From CAWCUU01 sp963798855 (GTDB lineage Bacteria > Gemmatimonadota > Gemmatimonadetes > Longimicrobiales > RSA9), in NCBI GenBank assembly GCA_963798855.1, contig CAWCUU010000002.1, positions 1,364,001 to 1,428,000 of the forward strand: 64,000 bases of DNA, in the 5' to 3' direction. The notes beneath the pieces are model-generated. The model was not told the origin of the DNA. It was given only the letters and a program-made list of their open reading frames with translations, and ran no database searches. Within the stretch, counting starts at the first letter, position 1. Every line of letters starts with the position of its first letter. This document shows, piece by piece, positions 33,249 through 40,141 of this stretch. Both the position numbers and the translations under genes were made by a program.

Positions 33249-33914
33249 CTACTCTATAGGTGAATCGAACGGCGATACGAGGGCGGTGCCCTCGCGCATC
33301 TCCACGATCACGACCTGCTTCCAGCCTTCGCTGGATACATCCTCGGAGCCGAACGGCTTCGCGCGCAGCTCGTACTCCCGTTCCCCGCGCCGGACCAGGA
33401 TCCGACCGGAGCGCGCGGCGCCAACCGGCAGGACGACCCTCGCCGGTAGCCCGACGAAGCTGCTCTCGTCCTCGCGCTCCCCCGCCTCCGTCGACCGGAC
33501 GTAGCCGAACGTGATGACGCTCACTGCAGCGGCCAGCACGCCGCCCAGAGCGCTCGCCGCGACGTCGACGAACGGATGCGCGTCGAGTCCCGAGTGCGCG
33601 AGAACCAGCCCGACCGCGCCGAAGCCGAACAGGAAATACGTGATCGTCCGCAGCGACAGGATACGCGCGGCCTGCATGTCGTGCGCGCTCGCGTGCCCCG
33701 CGGCCGCGCCATGGGCGCCGGCCGTCACGTCGCTCAGCTCGCCATCGACGCCGGCGTCGCCCACGATGTCGACATCATGGCCGCCGAGCCCGAGATCGGC
33801 GTCGTGGCCGCCGATGCCGACATCCCCGCCGTGGTCGCCGAAGAAGTCGCCGATCAGCGAGACCAGCAGCATTCCACCGCCGACGATGAGCGCGAACCAG
33901 TAGACGGCCTGCAT
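33249..33914 (-). CDS. NfeD-like membrane protein, partner of flotillin
   Basis: The 221-residue protein begins MQAVYWFALIVGGGMLLVSLI, a first helix, followed by a periplasmic loop of about 60 residues that is very rich in Gly, His and Asp (several GGHD repeats) and could bind metal. Two more helices (TITYFLFGFGAVGLVLA and AASALGGVLAAAVSVITFGYV) precede a C-terminal OB-fold-like domain (FVGLPARVVLPVGAARSGRI to VIVEMREGTALVSPF), as in NfeD/YqiJ-type proteins that are encoded next to flotillins. The gene lies 11 bases upstream of the flotillin gene. The start ATG has a weak ribosome-binding site. Confidence 0.75.
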   Translation of the reverse strand: MQAVYWFALIVGGGMLLVSLIGDFFGDHGGDVGIGGHDADLGLGGHDVDIVGDAGVDGELSDVTAGAHGAAAGHASAHDMQAARILSLRTITYFLFGFGAVGLVLAHSGLDAHPFVDVAASALGGVLAAAVSVITFGYVRSTEAGEREDESSFVGLPARVVLPVGAARSGRILVRRGEREYELRAKPFGSEDVSSEGWKQVVIVEMREGTALVSPFDSPIE

Positions 33915-33995
33915 GCTCGCCCAGCCGCGTTGTGAAGAGATGACGAGAGGAAACGTCTGTACGGAAAATCGCGGAACGGCGGTGCCCGGGCAAGG

Positions 33996-34012
33996 TCGGG
34001 TGGCCGAGATCG
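33996..34012. repeat. left 17-bp target-site duplication of the insertion sequence
   Basis: TCGGGTGGCCGAGATCG here is repeated exactly at 35545-35561 on the other side of the element. Both copies abut the TGT/ACA element tips. Confidence 0.9.
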
Positions 34013-34020
34013 TGTAGCAT

Positions 34021-34061
34021 TGAAGTAGAAATGTCCTAGCTGAGTGAAGTAGAAATGTCCT
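34021..34061. repeat. left bipartite terminal repeat of the insertion sequence
   Basis: It contains two direct copies of TGAAGTAGAAATGTCCT separated by AGCTGAG. They are the likely outer and inner transposase-binding sites. Confidence 0.85.
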
Positions 34062-34115
34062 CCTTCGGGATCTGTTCGAATACGTTCGGGCGGACCCTGC
34101 TCCCGGAGAGAGGAC

Positions 34116-35495
34116 GTGCTGAGCTTGAGCCAGAGTGATCGTGATTACCTGTTCGTCCTTCGCCAAGTCCAGGATCAGAAGCTGTCGGTGAGCGAAGGAG
34201 CTCGCCGACTCAGGCTTGGAGTGCGGCACATGCGGCGTCTCGTCCGCCGATTCGAGAAGGAAGGGGATGCTGCGGTGATCCACCGGCTTCGTGGGCGGCC
34301 CTCCAACCGGCGCGTGAAGGGTGAGGTTCGCGTTCGAGCGCTCCAGAAGGCCCGTGAAACGCTCTACAAGGACTTCGGACCCACGCTTCTGAGCGAGCAC
34401 CTCGCGCGCGATCCGGTGATCGGGTCGATCCACCCTTCTACGCTGCGGCTCTGGCTTATCGCGGACGGGCGCTGGGAGATCACACCCCGCAAGCACAAGC
34501 ACCGCAGACGAAGGGAGCGGCGCCCCTGCTACGGCGAGCTCGTGCTCATGGACACCTCGATCCACCCCTGGCTCGAGGAGCGCAGCACCGAGGAGATCGT
34601 GCTCATCGCAATGATCGATGATGCGACGAGTCGCCTCTACGCCCGCTTCTTCCCCCGCGACACGGGAGCCGCAAATCGCCAACTCCTCATCGACTACCTC
34701 CGTCTGCACGGGCGGATGGGTGCTCTCTACACCGACCGTGCCGGCCACTTCGAGGTCCACTTCCGCGCCTCCGAGAGGCGGGAGAAGGACTTGGAGGCAG
34801 GGCTTACCCTCATCGAGCGTGGCCTCGCTGCTCTGGAGATCGAGCTGATCCGCGCCCTCTCTCCTCAAGCCAAGGGACGAGTGGAGCGGCTCTTCGGCAC
34901 ACTGCAGGACCGGCTGATCAAGGAGATGCGCGTCGCCGGGATCTCCAGCCTGGAGGAGGCGAACCGCTTTCTTCAGGAGGTCTTCATTCCGTTCTGGAAC
35001 GAGCGCTTCGTTGTCGAGCCAGCCCAGAGCGCAGATGCGCACCGCCCGCTCCCCGGAGACGCCGACCTCCTACGCCTGTTCGCAGAGACTGAGGAGCGTG
35101 TCATTCGGGCTGACTTCGTCTTCCGCTACAACAGCCGCTACTTCCAGATCGAAGCGGACGAGGCGGACGGCGCCATGCCCAGGAGGCGGCTGACGATCGA
35201 AGAGCGCCTCGACGGCACGACGCACTTCCGGTGGCGAGGGCGCTACCTGCAGCCGACCGCTCTCGCGGCGCCTCCACAACCGAAGCAGACCACGGCGCCT
35301 GCGTGTCCGAAGCCCCATTTGGCGACTGGCGCTGCAGACAGGCCCCCGGCCGCTGACCACCCATGGCGCCGATTCCCCGTCCTGGTCGGCCGAGGCCGCA
35401 TGCGCACTTCAGTCGTGGCCGCCGCTTCGCTACGGCCCGACACCCACGTGGCAGCAAAGACGCCATCAACATCCACGAAGCCGGGGGGCACCTAG
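34116..35495 (+). CDS. IS1202/ISNCY-type DDE transposase
   Basis: The 459-residue protein starts at a GTG preceded by GGAGAGAGG. The N-terminal helix-turn-helix (KLSVSEGARRLRLGVRHMRRLVRRF) is followed by the family phrase HRLRGRPSNRR. The DDE-type catalytic core shows candidate acidic residues in LMDTSIHPW, LYTDRAGHFE and GRVERLFGTLQDRL. A C-terminal RYNSRYFQIE segment is also typical of this group. The tail beyond about residue 390 is Pro/Ala-rich, and its TAG stop lies inside the right inner terminal repeat. The frame is uninterrupted, so the enzyme is probably active. Confidence 0.9.
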   Translation: MLSLSQSDRDYLFVLRQVQDQKLSVSEGARRLRLGVRHMRRLVRRFEKEGDAAVIHRLRGRPSNRRVKGEVRVRALQKARETLYKDFGPTLLSEHLARDPVIGSIHPSTLRLWLIADGRWEITPRKHKHRRRRERRPCYGELVLMDTSIHPWLEERSTEEIVLIAMIDDATSRLYARFFPRDTGAANRQLLIDYLRLHGRMGALYTDRAGHFEVHFRASERREKDLEAGLTLIERGLAALEIELIRALSPQAKGRVERLFGTLQDRLIKEMRVAGISSLEEANRFLQEVFIPFWNERFVVEPAQSADAHRPLPGDADLLRLFAETEERVIRADFVFRYNSRYFQIEADEADGAMPRRRLTIEERLDGTTHFRWRGRYLQPTALAAPPQPKQTTAPACPKPHLATGAADRPPAADHPWRRFPVLVGRGRMRTSVVAAASLRPDTHVAAKTPSTSTKPGGT

Positions 35496-35539
35496 GACAT
35501 TTCTACTTCACTCAACCCTAGGACTTTTCTATTTCACTC
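35494..35539. repeat. right bipartite terminal repeat of the insertion sequence
   Basis: Inner copy AGGACATTTCTACTTCACTC and outer copy AGGACTTTTCTATTTCACTC are the inverted forms of the left-end motifs. The outer copy has diverged at two positions. Confidence 0.85.
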
Positions 35540-35544
35540 GAACA

Positions 35545-35561
35545 TCGGGTGGCCGAGATCG
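35545..35561. repeat. right 17-bp target-site duplication of the insertion sequence
   Basis: This is an exact copy of the left duplication at 33996-34012. Joining the two restores a continuous intergenic sequence between lemA and the NfeD-like gene. Confidence 0.9.
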
Positions 35562-35672
35562 TCGGGGGCCGCGCCCGTCGTCACCCGCTCGATCGTGTGC
35601 GAGGCCGCGGCCGTCATCCGCCGCCGTGGCCTCGCGCGAGATTCGGAGTGGGTGGATCGCTGCAGCGACCTG

Positions 35673-36224
35673 CTAGAACTTCACCTCCGGCACTTCTCGC
35701 TCGGTCTCGGGCGCCTCGAAGAACTCGCGGGGCTCGAAGCCGAAGCTGTCCGCGATGAGGTTCGAAGGGAACTGCTCGATTCGGGTGTTCAGGTCGCGCA
35801 CGACCGCGTTGTAGTAGCGTCGCGCATTCTGGACGGCTTCCTCGATCCCGGAGAGGGAAGCCTGCAGGCTGGAGAACGACTCCACCGCACGCAGCTGCGG
35901 GTAGCTCTCGGCAAGGGCGAACAGCGACTTCAGGGCTCCGGTCAGCACGTTCTCGGCCTGTGCGCTCTCCGCGGGACCGCTCGCCTGCATCGCGGCTGCG
36001 CGCGCCCGCACCACCGCGTCGAGCGTGCCCTTCTCGTGGGCCGCGTAGCCCTTCACGGTCTCGACGAGATTGGGAATCAGATCGTGGCGGCGCTTGAGCT
36101 GCACGTCAATGTCGGACCACGCATTGTCGGTCCGTACCCGCAGGGAGACGAGCCGGTTGTACGTGACTATGGCCCAGCCGACGACGAGGATCACCAGAAT
36201 GCCGACGAACAGGAAGCCGATCAT
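35673..36224 (-). CDS. LemA-family protein
   Basis: The 183-residue protein has an N-terminal transmembrane helix (GFLFVGILVILVVGWAIVTY, residues 3-22) and then the LemA signature: YNRLVSLRVRTDNAWSDIDV, RRHDLIPNLVETVKGYA and EKGTLDAVVRAR. The C-terminus contains FPSNLIADSFGFEPREFFEA, where the family usually has 'FP.n..A...gf....yFe'. It is a helical, inner-membrane-anchored protein with its domain outside the cytoplasm; the biochemical role is unknown. It is read in the same direction as the NfeD-like/flotillin genes, and the insertion sequence now lies between them. Confidence 0.93.
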   Translation of the reverse strand: MIGFLFVGILVILVVGWAIVTYNRLVSLRVRTDNAWSDIDVQLKRRHDLIPNLVETVKGYAAHEKGTLDAVVRARAAAMQASGPAESAQAENVLTGALKSLFALAESYPQLRAVESFSSLQASLSGIEEAVQNARRYYNAVVRDLNTRIEQFPSNLIADSFGFEPREFFEAPETEREVPEVKF

Positions 36225-36319
36225 GGTCGTTCCGGGTTGGGGGCGCTCGGTGAGGGAACCTCCGCTGAAAGATAGGGGCCGCGGATGAGGACCGCACGGG
36301 TGACGTCGGCGCTGATACT

Positions 36320-36491
36320 GCGAGGCGCTGACTGCGAGGCGCTGACTGCGAGGCGCTGACTGCGAGGCGCTGACTGCAGGCGCTGACTGCAGGCGTTCAC
36401 CACAGGCGCCTCGGCGTCAGCGCCTTCCTTCGACGCCTCGCCGCCAACGCCTGCTTTCAGCGCCTTCCTTCGACGCCTCGCCGTCAGCGCC
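36320..36491. repeat. opposed AGGCGCTGAC and GTCAGCGCCT arrays
   Basis: From 36320 to about 36405 there are six or seven units of TGCGAGGCGCTGAC (14 bp) or TGCAGGCGCTGAC (13 bp). From about 36406 to 36491 there are about six units in the opposite orientation (GTCAGCGCCT, TTCGACGCCTCG, CCAACGCCTGC). The two halves could form a long imperfect hairpin. The inverted half begins one base after the TAA of the saccharopine-dehydrogenase-like gene (36492-36494), whereas the forward half points toward the lemA promoter. Confidence 0.9.
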
Positions 36492-37622
36492 TTACACCAC
36501 GTCGTGCCGCCAGGCGACGCCGCGCTGACGCAGGTGGTCGACGACGAAGTCGAGGCAGCCGGGCTCACGACCGATGTATTCGGGCGGCGAGATGCCTGGT
36601 CTCCGGTAGCGGCCTTCGGCCAGCAGTCGAACCGCCGCCGTGCAGGTGTAGCCCGTCGTGCGGGCCATCGACGATATTCCGGTTGTGCGATCGTGGCGGT
36701 CGAGCAGACTCCAGACGTGTCGCACGGTCCGGCCGTCCGTTCGGCCGTCCACCTCCACGCGCATCACGGTCAGGTCTTCTTCCCCCTCACGGAAGCTCCA
36801 CGCCTCGAACAGCAGCGCGGCGGTGAGGTCCAGCGGTCGGACCTCGGCCGTGCCGACGCGCAGCGGGGCCTCGGCGAAGAATCCCGTTTCGCTCAGCATG
36901 CGCATCCGCTCCGCGTGGCCGGGATAGCGGAGCGTCTTCTCCACCATGTCGGGCACCTCCGCGGTATAGAGCAGCGTGCGGAGGCCGTCGGTGTTGAACG
37001 CTTCCAGTGTGCCGACACCGTCGAAGTCGAGCAGCTCCACCTCCGATAGCGCCGGCAGCGTGATCTCCTGCCCGCCGCGGCGGATGCGGGCCGGCCTCGT
37101 GTATTCGGCGATGACGTCGATCGGCGAGAACGGCGCCCGGTACTCGTAGGGCCAGTGCCGCACGCTCGGAAGTCCGCCCACGACGCAATGGAAGCGCTCC
37201 ACCGCGTCCAGCTCCCGCTCGAGGTCTCCGAGCACGAGATTGCTGAAGCCCGGCGCGACGCCGCAGTCCACGATCGCGGTCCGCTCGACCTCGCGCGCCA
37301 GCGCGTCCAGCTCGAAGGCGTCCTCCTCGAAGAATGAGATATCGACGATGTCGCGCTCGGCCTCGAGCACGCGTCGCACGGTCTCGAATCCCATCGGCCC
37401 CGGTACCGCGCCAACGACCAGCTCGTGCGCTGCGACCGCCCGACGCAGCTCTTCGCGGGCGGAGAGGTCCAGCCGCTGTCGCTCGAGTCGGGGCACGTCG
37501 CTCAACCTCGCGAGGGCGCGCTCGGAGATATCCGCGACGGTCACCTCGAAGGCGTCGCTGCCGGCGAGGTCCCGCGCGATCGCGGCGCCGACCCGTCCGG
37601 AGCCCAGCACGATCACTCTCAT
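36492..37622 (-). CDS. saccharopine dehydrogenase-like NAD(P)-binding oxidoreductase
   Basis: The 376-residue protein starts at an ATG with GGGAG five bases upstream, directly in front of a Rossmann fold (MRVIVLGSGRVGAAIARDLAG, the GxGxxG nucleotide loop, then the acidic end of strand two in VTVADIS). The family follows with VGAVPGPMGFETVRRVLEA and VDCGVAPGFSNLVLGDLE, typical of the Lys9/lysine-6-dehydrogenase-like branch, then a central alpha/beta domain. It is probably a cytoplasmic amino-acid or polyamine-type dehydrogenase; the substrate is unresolved. It is monocistronic, and its TAA opens directly into the repeat array. Confidence 0.87.
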   Translation of the reverse strand: MRVIVLGSGRVGAAIARDLAGSDAFEVTVADISERALARLSDVPRLERQRLDLSAREELRRAVAAHELVVGAVPGPMGFETVRRVLEAERDIVDISFFEEDAFELDALAREVERTAIVDCGVAPGFSNLVLGDLERELDAVERFHCVVGGLPSVRHWPYEYRAPFSPIDVIAEYTRPARIRRGGQEITLPALSEVELLDFDGVGTLEAFNTDGLRTLLYTAEVPDMVEKTLRYPGHAERMRMLSETGFFAEAPLRVGTAEVRPLDLTAALLFEAWSFREGEEDLTVMRVEVDGRTDGRTVRHVWSLLDRHDRTTGISSMARTTGYTCTAAVRLLAEGRYRRPGISPPEYIGREPGCLDFVVDHLRQRGVAWRHDVV

Positions 37623-37787
37623 GTCGTCTCCCGTGGCGAGGAATGCATCCGTGCCGGAGCATGTGGCCGCGCCGTCCTCGCGCGCAAGCGGGCCGTCTGG
37701 CATGTGCCCTAAGTGGCGTGACTATTGCACTTACAATGGGCACCGACCGTTAGAAGCCCGTTTTGGACCGGAACCACGGGAGTCATC

Positions 37788-37976
37788 ATGCTGAACCGCA
37801 TTGCGACCATGATCGGATACGCGAAGGCCCCCCGAGCGACCTTCATGGTGAAGCACCCCGTCAAGGGAACGAAGGCGTTCACCGCATACTACGGCCTGCG
37901 CAGCCGCCAGACCGCCGCCCTCGCCGCCGCGGCGCTCGCCGTGCCCGTCGGGGTGTGGCTCCTCGCGAGGCACTGA
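37788..37976 (+). CDS. 62-residue basic protein with C-terminal membrane helix
   Basis: The ATG at 37788 is preceded by GGGAG at five bases, a good ribosome-binding site. The first 40 residues are basic (GYAKAPRATFMVKHPVKGT and YYGLRSR), and the last 20 form a hydrophobic helix (TAALAAAALAVPVGVWLLA) ending RH, so it may be tail-anchored in the inner membrane with a cytoplasmic basic head. A TACAAT box lies about 50 bases upstream, with no convincing -35. No family was recognised. It is the first gene of a plus-strand island with the half-helicase and the duplicated membrane protein. Confidence 0.6.
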   Translation: MLNRIATMIGYAKAPRATFMVKHPVKGTKAFTAYYGLRSRQTAALAAAALAVPVGVWLLARH

Positions 37977-38022
37977 GTCGATCGGCGCCGACGCGACGTG
38001 GCGCCGGCGCCGGCCGATTTTC

Positions 38023-38052
38023 TTGACACGAAGGAACCCCTCCGTCCAGAAT
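38023..38052 (+). promoter_or_regulatory. candidate sigma-70-type promoter for the half-helicase gene
   Basis: TTGACA at 38023-38028 is separated by 18 bases from CAGAAT at 38047-38052. Transcription would begin near 38059, which excludes the longest reading of the downstream gene (from 37998) and supports a start near 38112. Confidence 0.4.
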
Positions 38053-38111
38053 GCCGTGCGGCGCGCACAGCGTCGGGCTCGTTCAACGCCTCCGGAGCGA
38101 CACGGACGAAT

Positions 38112-39260
38112 TTGGAAAGCTTCCACTGGGGACCCCTGATCTGGACCCTCCTGATCGTGCTCGTGGTCGGGGGGCTGCTGTTGTTCCTGATGGTGGGGCG
38201 GCGGACGCAGGAGCCGACGAAGACCGCGCCGAAGCTGCGCACGGCTGCGCCGCCGCGACCCGGTGGTCCGCGGCGGGATCTCGCGGAGGCGGCGGCCGCG
38301 GCCGTGCCCCCGAAGCAGCGGACGTTCGCGGAGCTCGTGTCATCGCCACTGTTGTTGAGGGCCGTGGAGGCACAGGGGTGGCAGAGGCCGACACCGGTGC
38401 AGTCGGCGGTGATCGCGGCGGCGGGGAAGGGCCGTGGGGTGGTGGCGGTGTCGCCGACGGGTGCGGGAAAGACGGCGGCGTATCTGCTTCCGGCGCTGGA
38501 GCGGCAGCTCGACCGCGAGGGGCTGCACACGCTGGTGGTCTGTCCGGACCGATCGTGCGTGCAGACCGTGGTCGGGCAGGCGCGAGCCCTAGCGCGCGAG
38601 GCCCATCTATGGATCGGCGCCGTTCACGAGGGCGAACCGCTCGAGCGGCAGATCCGGGATGTCCGGGCGGGGTTCGACCTCCTGGTCGCGACGGCCTCGA
38701 GGCTCGTGGAGCTGTTGCGCCGCGACGAGCTGGATCTTTCGGAGGTAGAGGTGCTCGTCTTCGATGAGACGCACCGGCTGGATCTAACGGCGACCGAGCT
38801 CGCAGCGATCCTCGACGCCGTGCCGAGCGGACGGACCGCGATACTGATGGCCGCGGATCTGACGCCGGCCGTGCGAGAGCTGGCCCGCGCGGCGGCGCGC
38901 GATGCCGAGTGGATCGAGGCGGGGCTGCCCACGACGGCTCCGGCGGAGCGCGTGTCGTCGGCCGCGGCTTCGACTCCGGCGGCGCAGTCGTCGGCGGGGG
39001 ATCAGCCGGTACGAAACACGGCGCCGGATGCGAACGCGGCGGCACGATCGGGCCCGCGGACGCTCGGCACGGTCAAGTGGTTCAACGATGCGAAGGGGTT
39101 CGGGTTCATCACCCCCGACGACGCGCGCGACGACTGTTTCGTGCACTACAGCGCCATTGTTGGGGAGGGCTTCAAGTCGCTGGACGAGGGAGACCGCGTG
39201 GAGTTCACGCGCGTCGATGCTCCGAAGGGGCCGGAAGCCGAGAACGTGGTCAAGCTCTAG
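38112..39260 (+). CDS. membrane-anchored DEAD-box RecA1 half fused to a cold-shock domain
   Basis: Read from the TTG at 38112 it has 382 residues (the frame is open back to a GTG at 37998). Residues 6-28 are a transmembrane helix (GPLIWTLLIVLVVGGLLLFL). Residues about 72-270 are the first RecA domain of a DEAD-box helicase: Q motif PTPVQ (93-97), Walker A SPTGAGKT (114-121), ATASRL in place of TPGRL (193-198), DETH in place of DEAD (218-221) and MAADLT at the SAT position. The second RecA domain (motifs IV-VI) is absent. A flexible Ala/Ser/Pro linker of about 45 residues leads to a complete cold-shock domain (316-382) with GTVKWFNDAKGFGFITP and CFVHYSAI, the RNP1/RNP2 motifs. It probably binds ATP and RNA or DNA at the membrane; unwinding is unlikely without RecA2. 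The start codon is uncertain. Confidence 0.82.
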   Translation: MESFHWGPLIWTLLIVLVVGGLLLFLMVGRRTQEPTKTAPKLRTAAPPRPGGPRRDLAEAAAAAVPPKQRTFAELVSSPLLLRAVEAQGWQRPTPVQSAVIAAAGKGRGVVAVSPTGAGKTAAYLLPALERQLDREGLHTLVVCPDRSCVQTVVGQARALAREAHLWIGAVHEGEPLERQIRDVRAGFDLLVATASRLVELLRRDELDLSEVEVLVFDETHRLDLTATELAAILDAVPSGRTAILMAADLTPAVRELARAAARDAEWIEAGLPTTAPAERVSSAAASTPAAQSSAGDQPVRNTAPDANAAARSGPRTLGTVKWFNDAKGFGFITPDDARDDCFVHYSAIVGEGFKSLDEGDRVEFTRVDAPKGPEAENVVKL

Positions 39261-39269
39261 AGAAATCCC

Positions 39270-40076
39270 TTGAAAGTACTGATCGCGCTGTTGGTAGGCG
39301 TTCTGGCCGGGCTGCACACGGCGACGTGGGGCATGTACAAGGACGCGGTGCACGAAGGCTTCACGTGGCCGAAGTACCTGCGCAGCGTCCTGGCGGGCGC
39401 CGTGCTCGGCGTCGCCCTCGGCCCTCGTCTCGGCCTCGATCTGACGGATCCGGGACACCTGCTCGTGTTGTTCGGCGTCGTCTACGTGCTGGAGCGGGTC
39501 ACCACGGAGCTGTACAAGACGTTCGTGCGCGATGAGGACCAGTCGAAGTACTTCATCCCGATGCAGTTCGCGGTGCGGGGACGGCTGGTTCGGAGCCGGC
39601 TCGCGCGATTGGCGATCGCCTCGGTCGCCGTCTTCCTCGGGGCCTGCCTGCTCGGCCTCGTGGTGCGGCTGCAGGCGTCGAGCGCCGCGGTGCCGACGCC
39701 GCCGGCCGTAGCGCTGATCGGCAGCCTGGGCGGTTGGGTCTCGGCTTTCGGCGGGGCGTGGAAGGACGCGCCGTTCGAGGGGTTCGAGATCCGGAAGTTC
39801 TTCCGCAGCCCCGTGATCGCCGGGGCATGGGCGCTGCTGCTGTTCTCTTTCGTGCCGTCGCTCGCGCTGGTCGGGCTTGCAGCGCTCGGCTTCACGATCG
39901 CGACGCTCGAGACGTACAAGACGTTCTACCACGCCGACAAGCCGCGCGGGAAGTTCGCCGGCAAGCCGGTCCACTACCCGGCGATGCTGCTCACCCGCCG
40001 CCGCTTCGTTCCCCTCTACACCGCGATCTGGGTCGCGATCGTCGGCATGGTCATGGCCGCGATGGTGCCTGGATGA
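39270..40076 (+). CDS. internally duplicated integral membrane protein
   Basis: The 268-residue protein starts at a TTG nine bases after the half-helicase stop, so the two are probably co-transcribed. It has about six hydrophobic helices and is made of two similar halves offset by about 135-140 residues: WGMYKDAVHEGF (20-31) matches GAWKDAPFEGF (162-172), KYLRSVLAGA (35-44) matches KFFRSPVIAGA (176-186), and TELYKTF (79-85) matches LETYKTF (213-219). Each half thus carries a polar KDA...EGF loop and a YKTF motif followed by basic residues. No family was recognised. The twofold repeat suggests a pseudo-symmetric channel, transporter or scaffold. Confidence 0.75.
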   Translation: MKVLIALLVGVLAGLHTATWGMYKDAVHEGFTWPKYLRSVLAGAVLGVALGPRLGLDLTDPGHLLVLFGVVYVLERVTTELYKTFVRDEDQSKYFIPMQFAVRGRLVRSRLARLAIASVAVFLGACLLGLVVRLQASSAAVPTPPAVALIGSLGGWVSAFGGAWKDAPFEGFEIRKFFRSPVIAGAWALLLFSFVPSLALVGLAALGFTIATLETYKTFYHADKPRGKFAGKPVHYPAMLLTRRRFVPLYTAIWVAIVGMVMAAMVPG

Positions 40077-40084
40077 GATGACGG

Positions 40085-40116
40085 AACGGCGCCCCGGCGG
40101 AGGCCGGGACGCCGTT
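40085..40116. terminator. strong bidirectional hairpin between convergent genes
   Basis: AACGGCGCCCCGGC at 40085-40098 pairs with GCCGGGACGCCGTT at 40103-40116 with one mismatch and a GGAG loop. It begins nine bases after the stop of the duplicated membrane protein gene and faces the convergent DUF4382 gene. There is no T-run. Confidence 0.65.
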
Positions 40117-40141
40117 CGAGCGTCGTGCGCGGCGCGTGGAC

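Larger units (their letters stand above)
34013..35544 (+). mobile_element. IS1202-like (ISNCY group) insertion sequence, 1532 bp, apparently intact
   Basis: The element begins TGTAGCATTGAAGTAGAAATG and ends with the inverted equivalent finishing in ACA, so both tips read 5'-TGT. Each end carries two direct copies of a motif GAGTGAAGTAGAAATGTCCT: 34021-34037 (outer, diverged) and 34042-34061 (inner) on the left; 35494-35513 (inner) and 35520-35539 (outer) on the right, in inverted orientation. It encodes one complete transposase. A 17-bp exact target duplication flanks it. From memory of the family, IS1202-group elements have TGT tips and long duplications, with one subgroup (ISAba32-like) near 15-17 bp. 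The intact frame and perfect duplication suggest recent insertion. Confidence 0.9.

Noticed and set aside
37998..38111. Extra 38 residues at the N-terminus of the half-helicase from the GTG at 37998
   Set aside because: A good TTGACA-N18-CAGAAT promoter lies inside this stretch, there is no ribosome-binding site before 37998, and the residues look non-coding.
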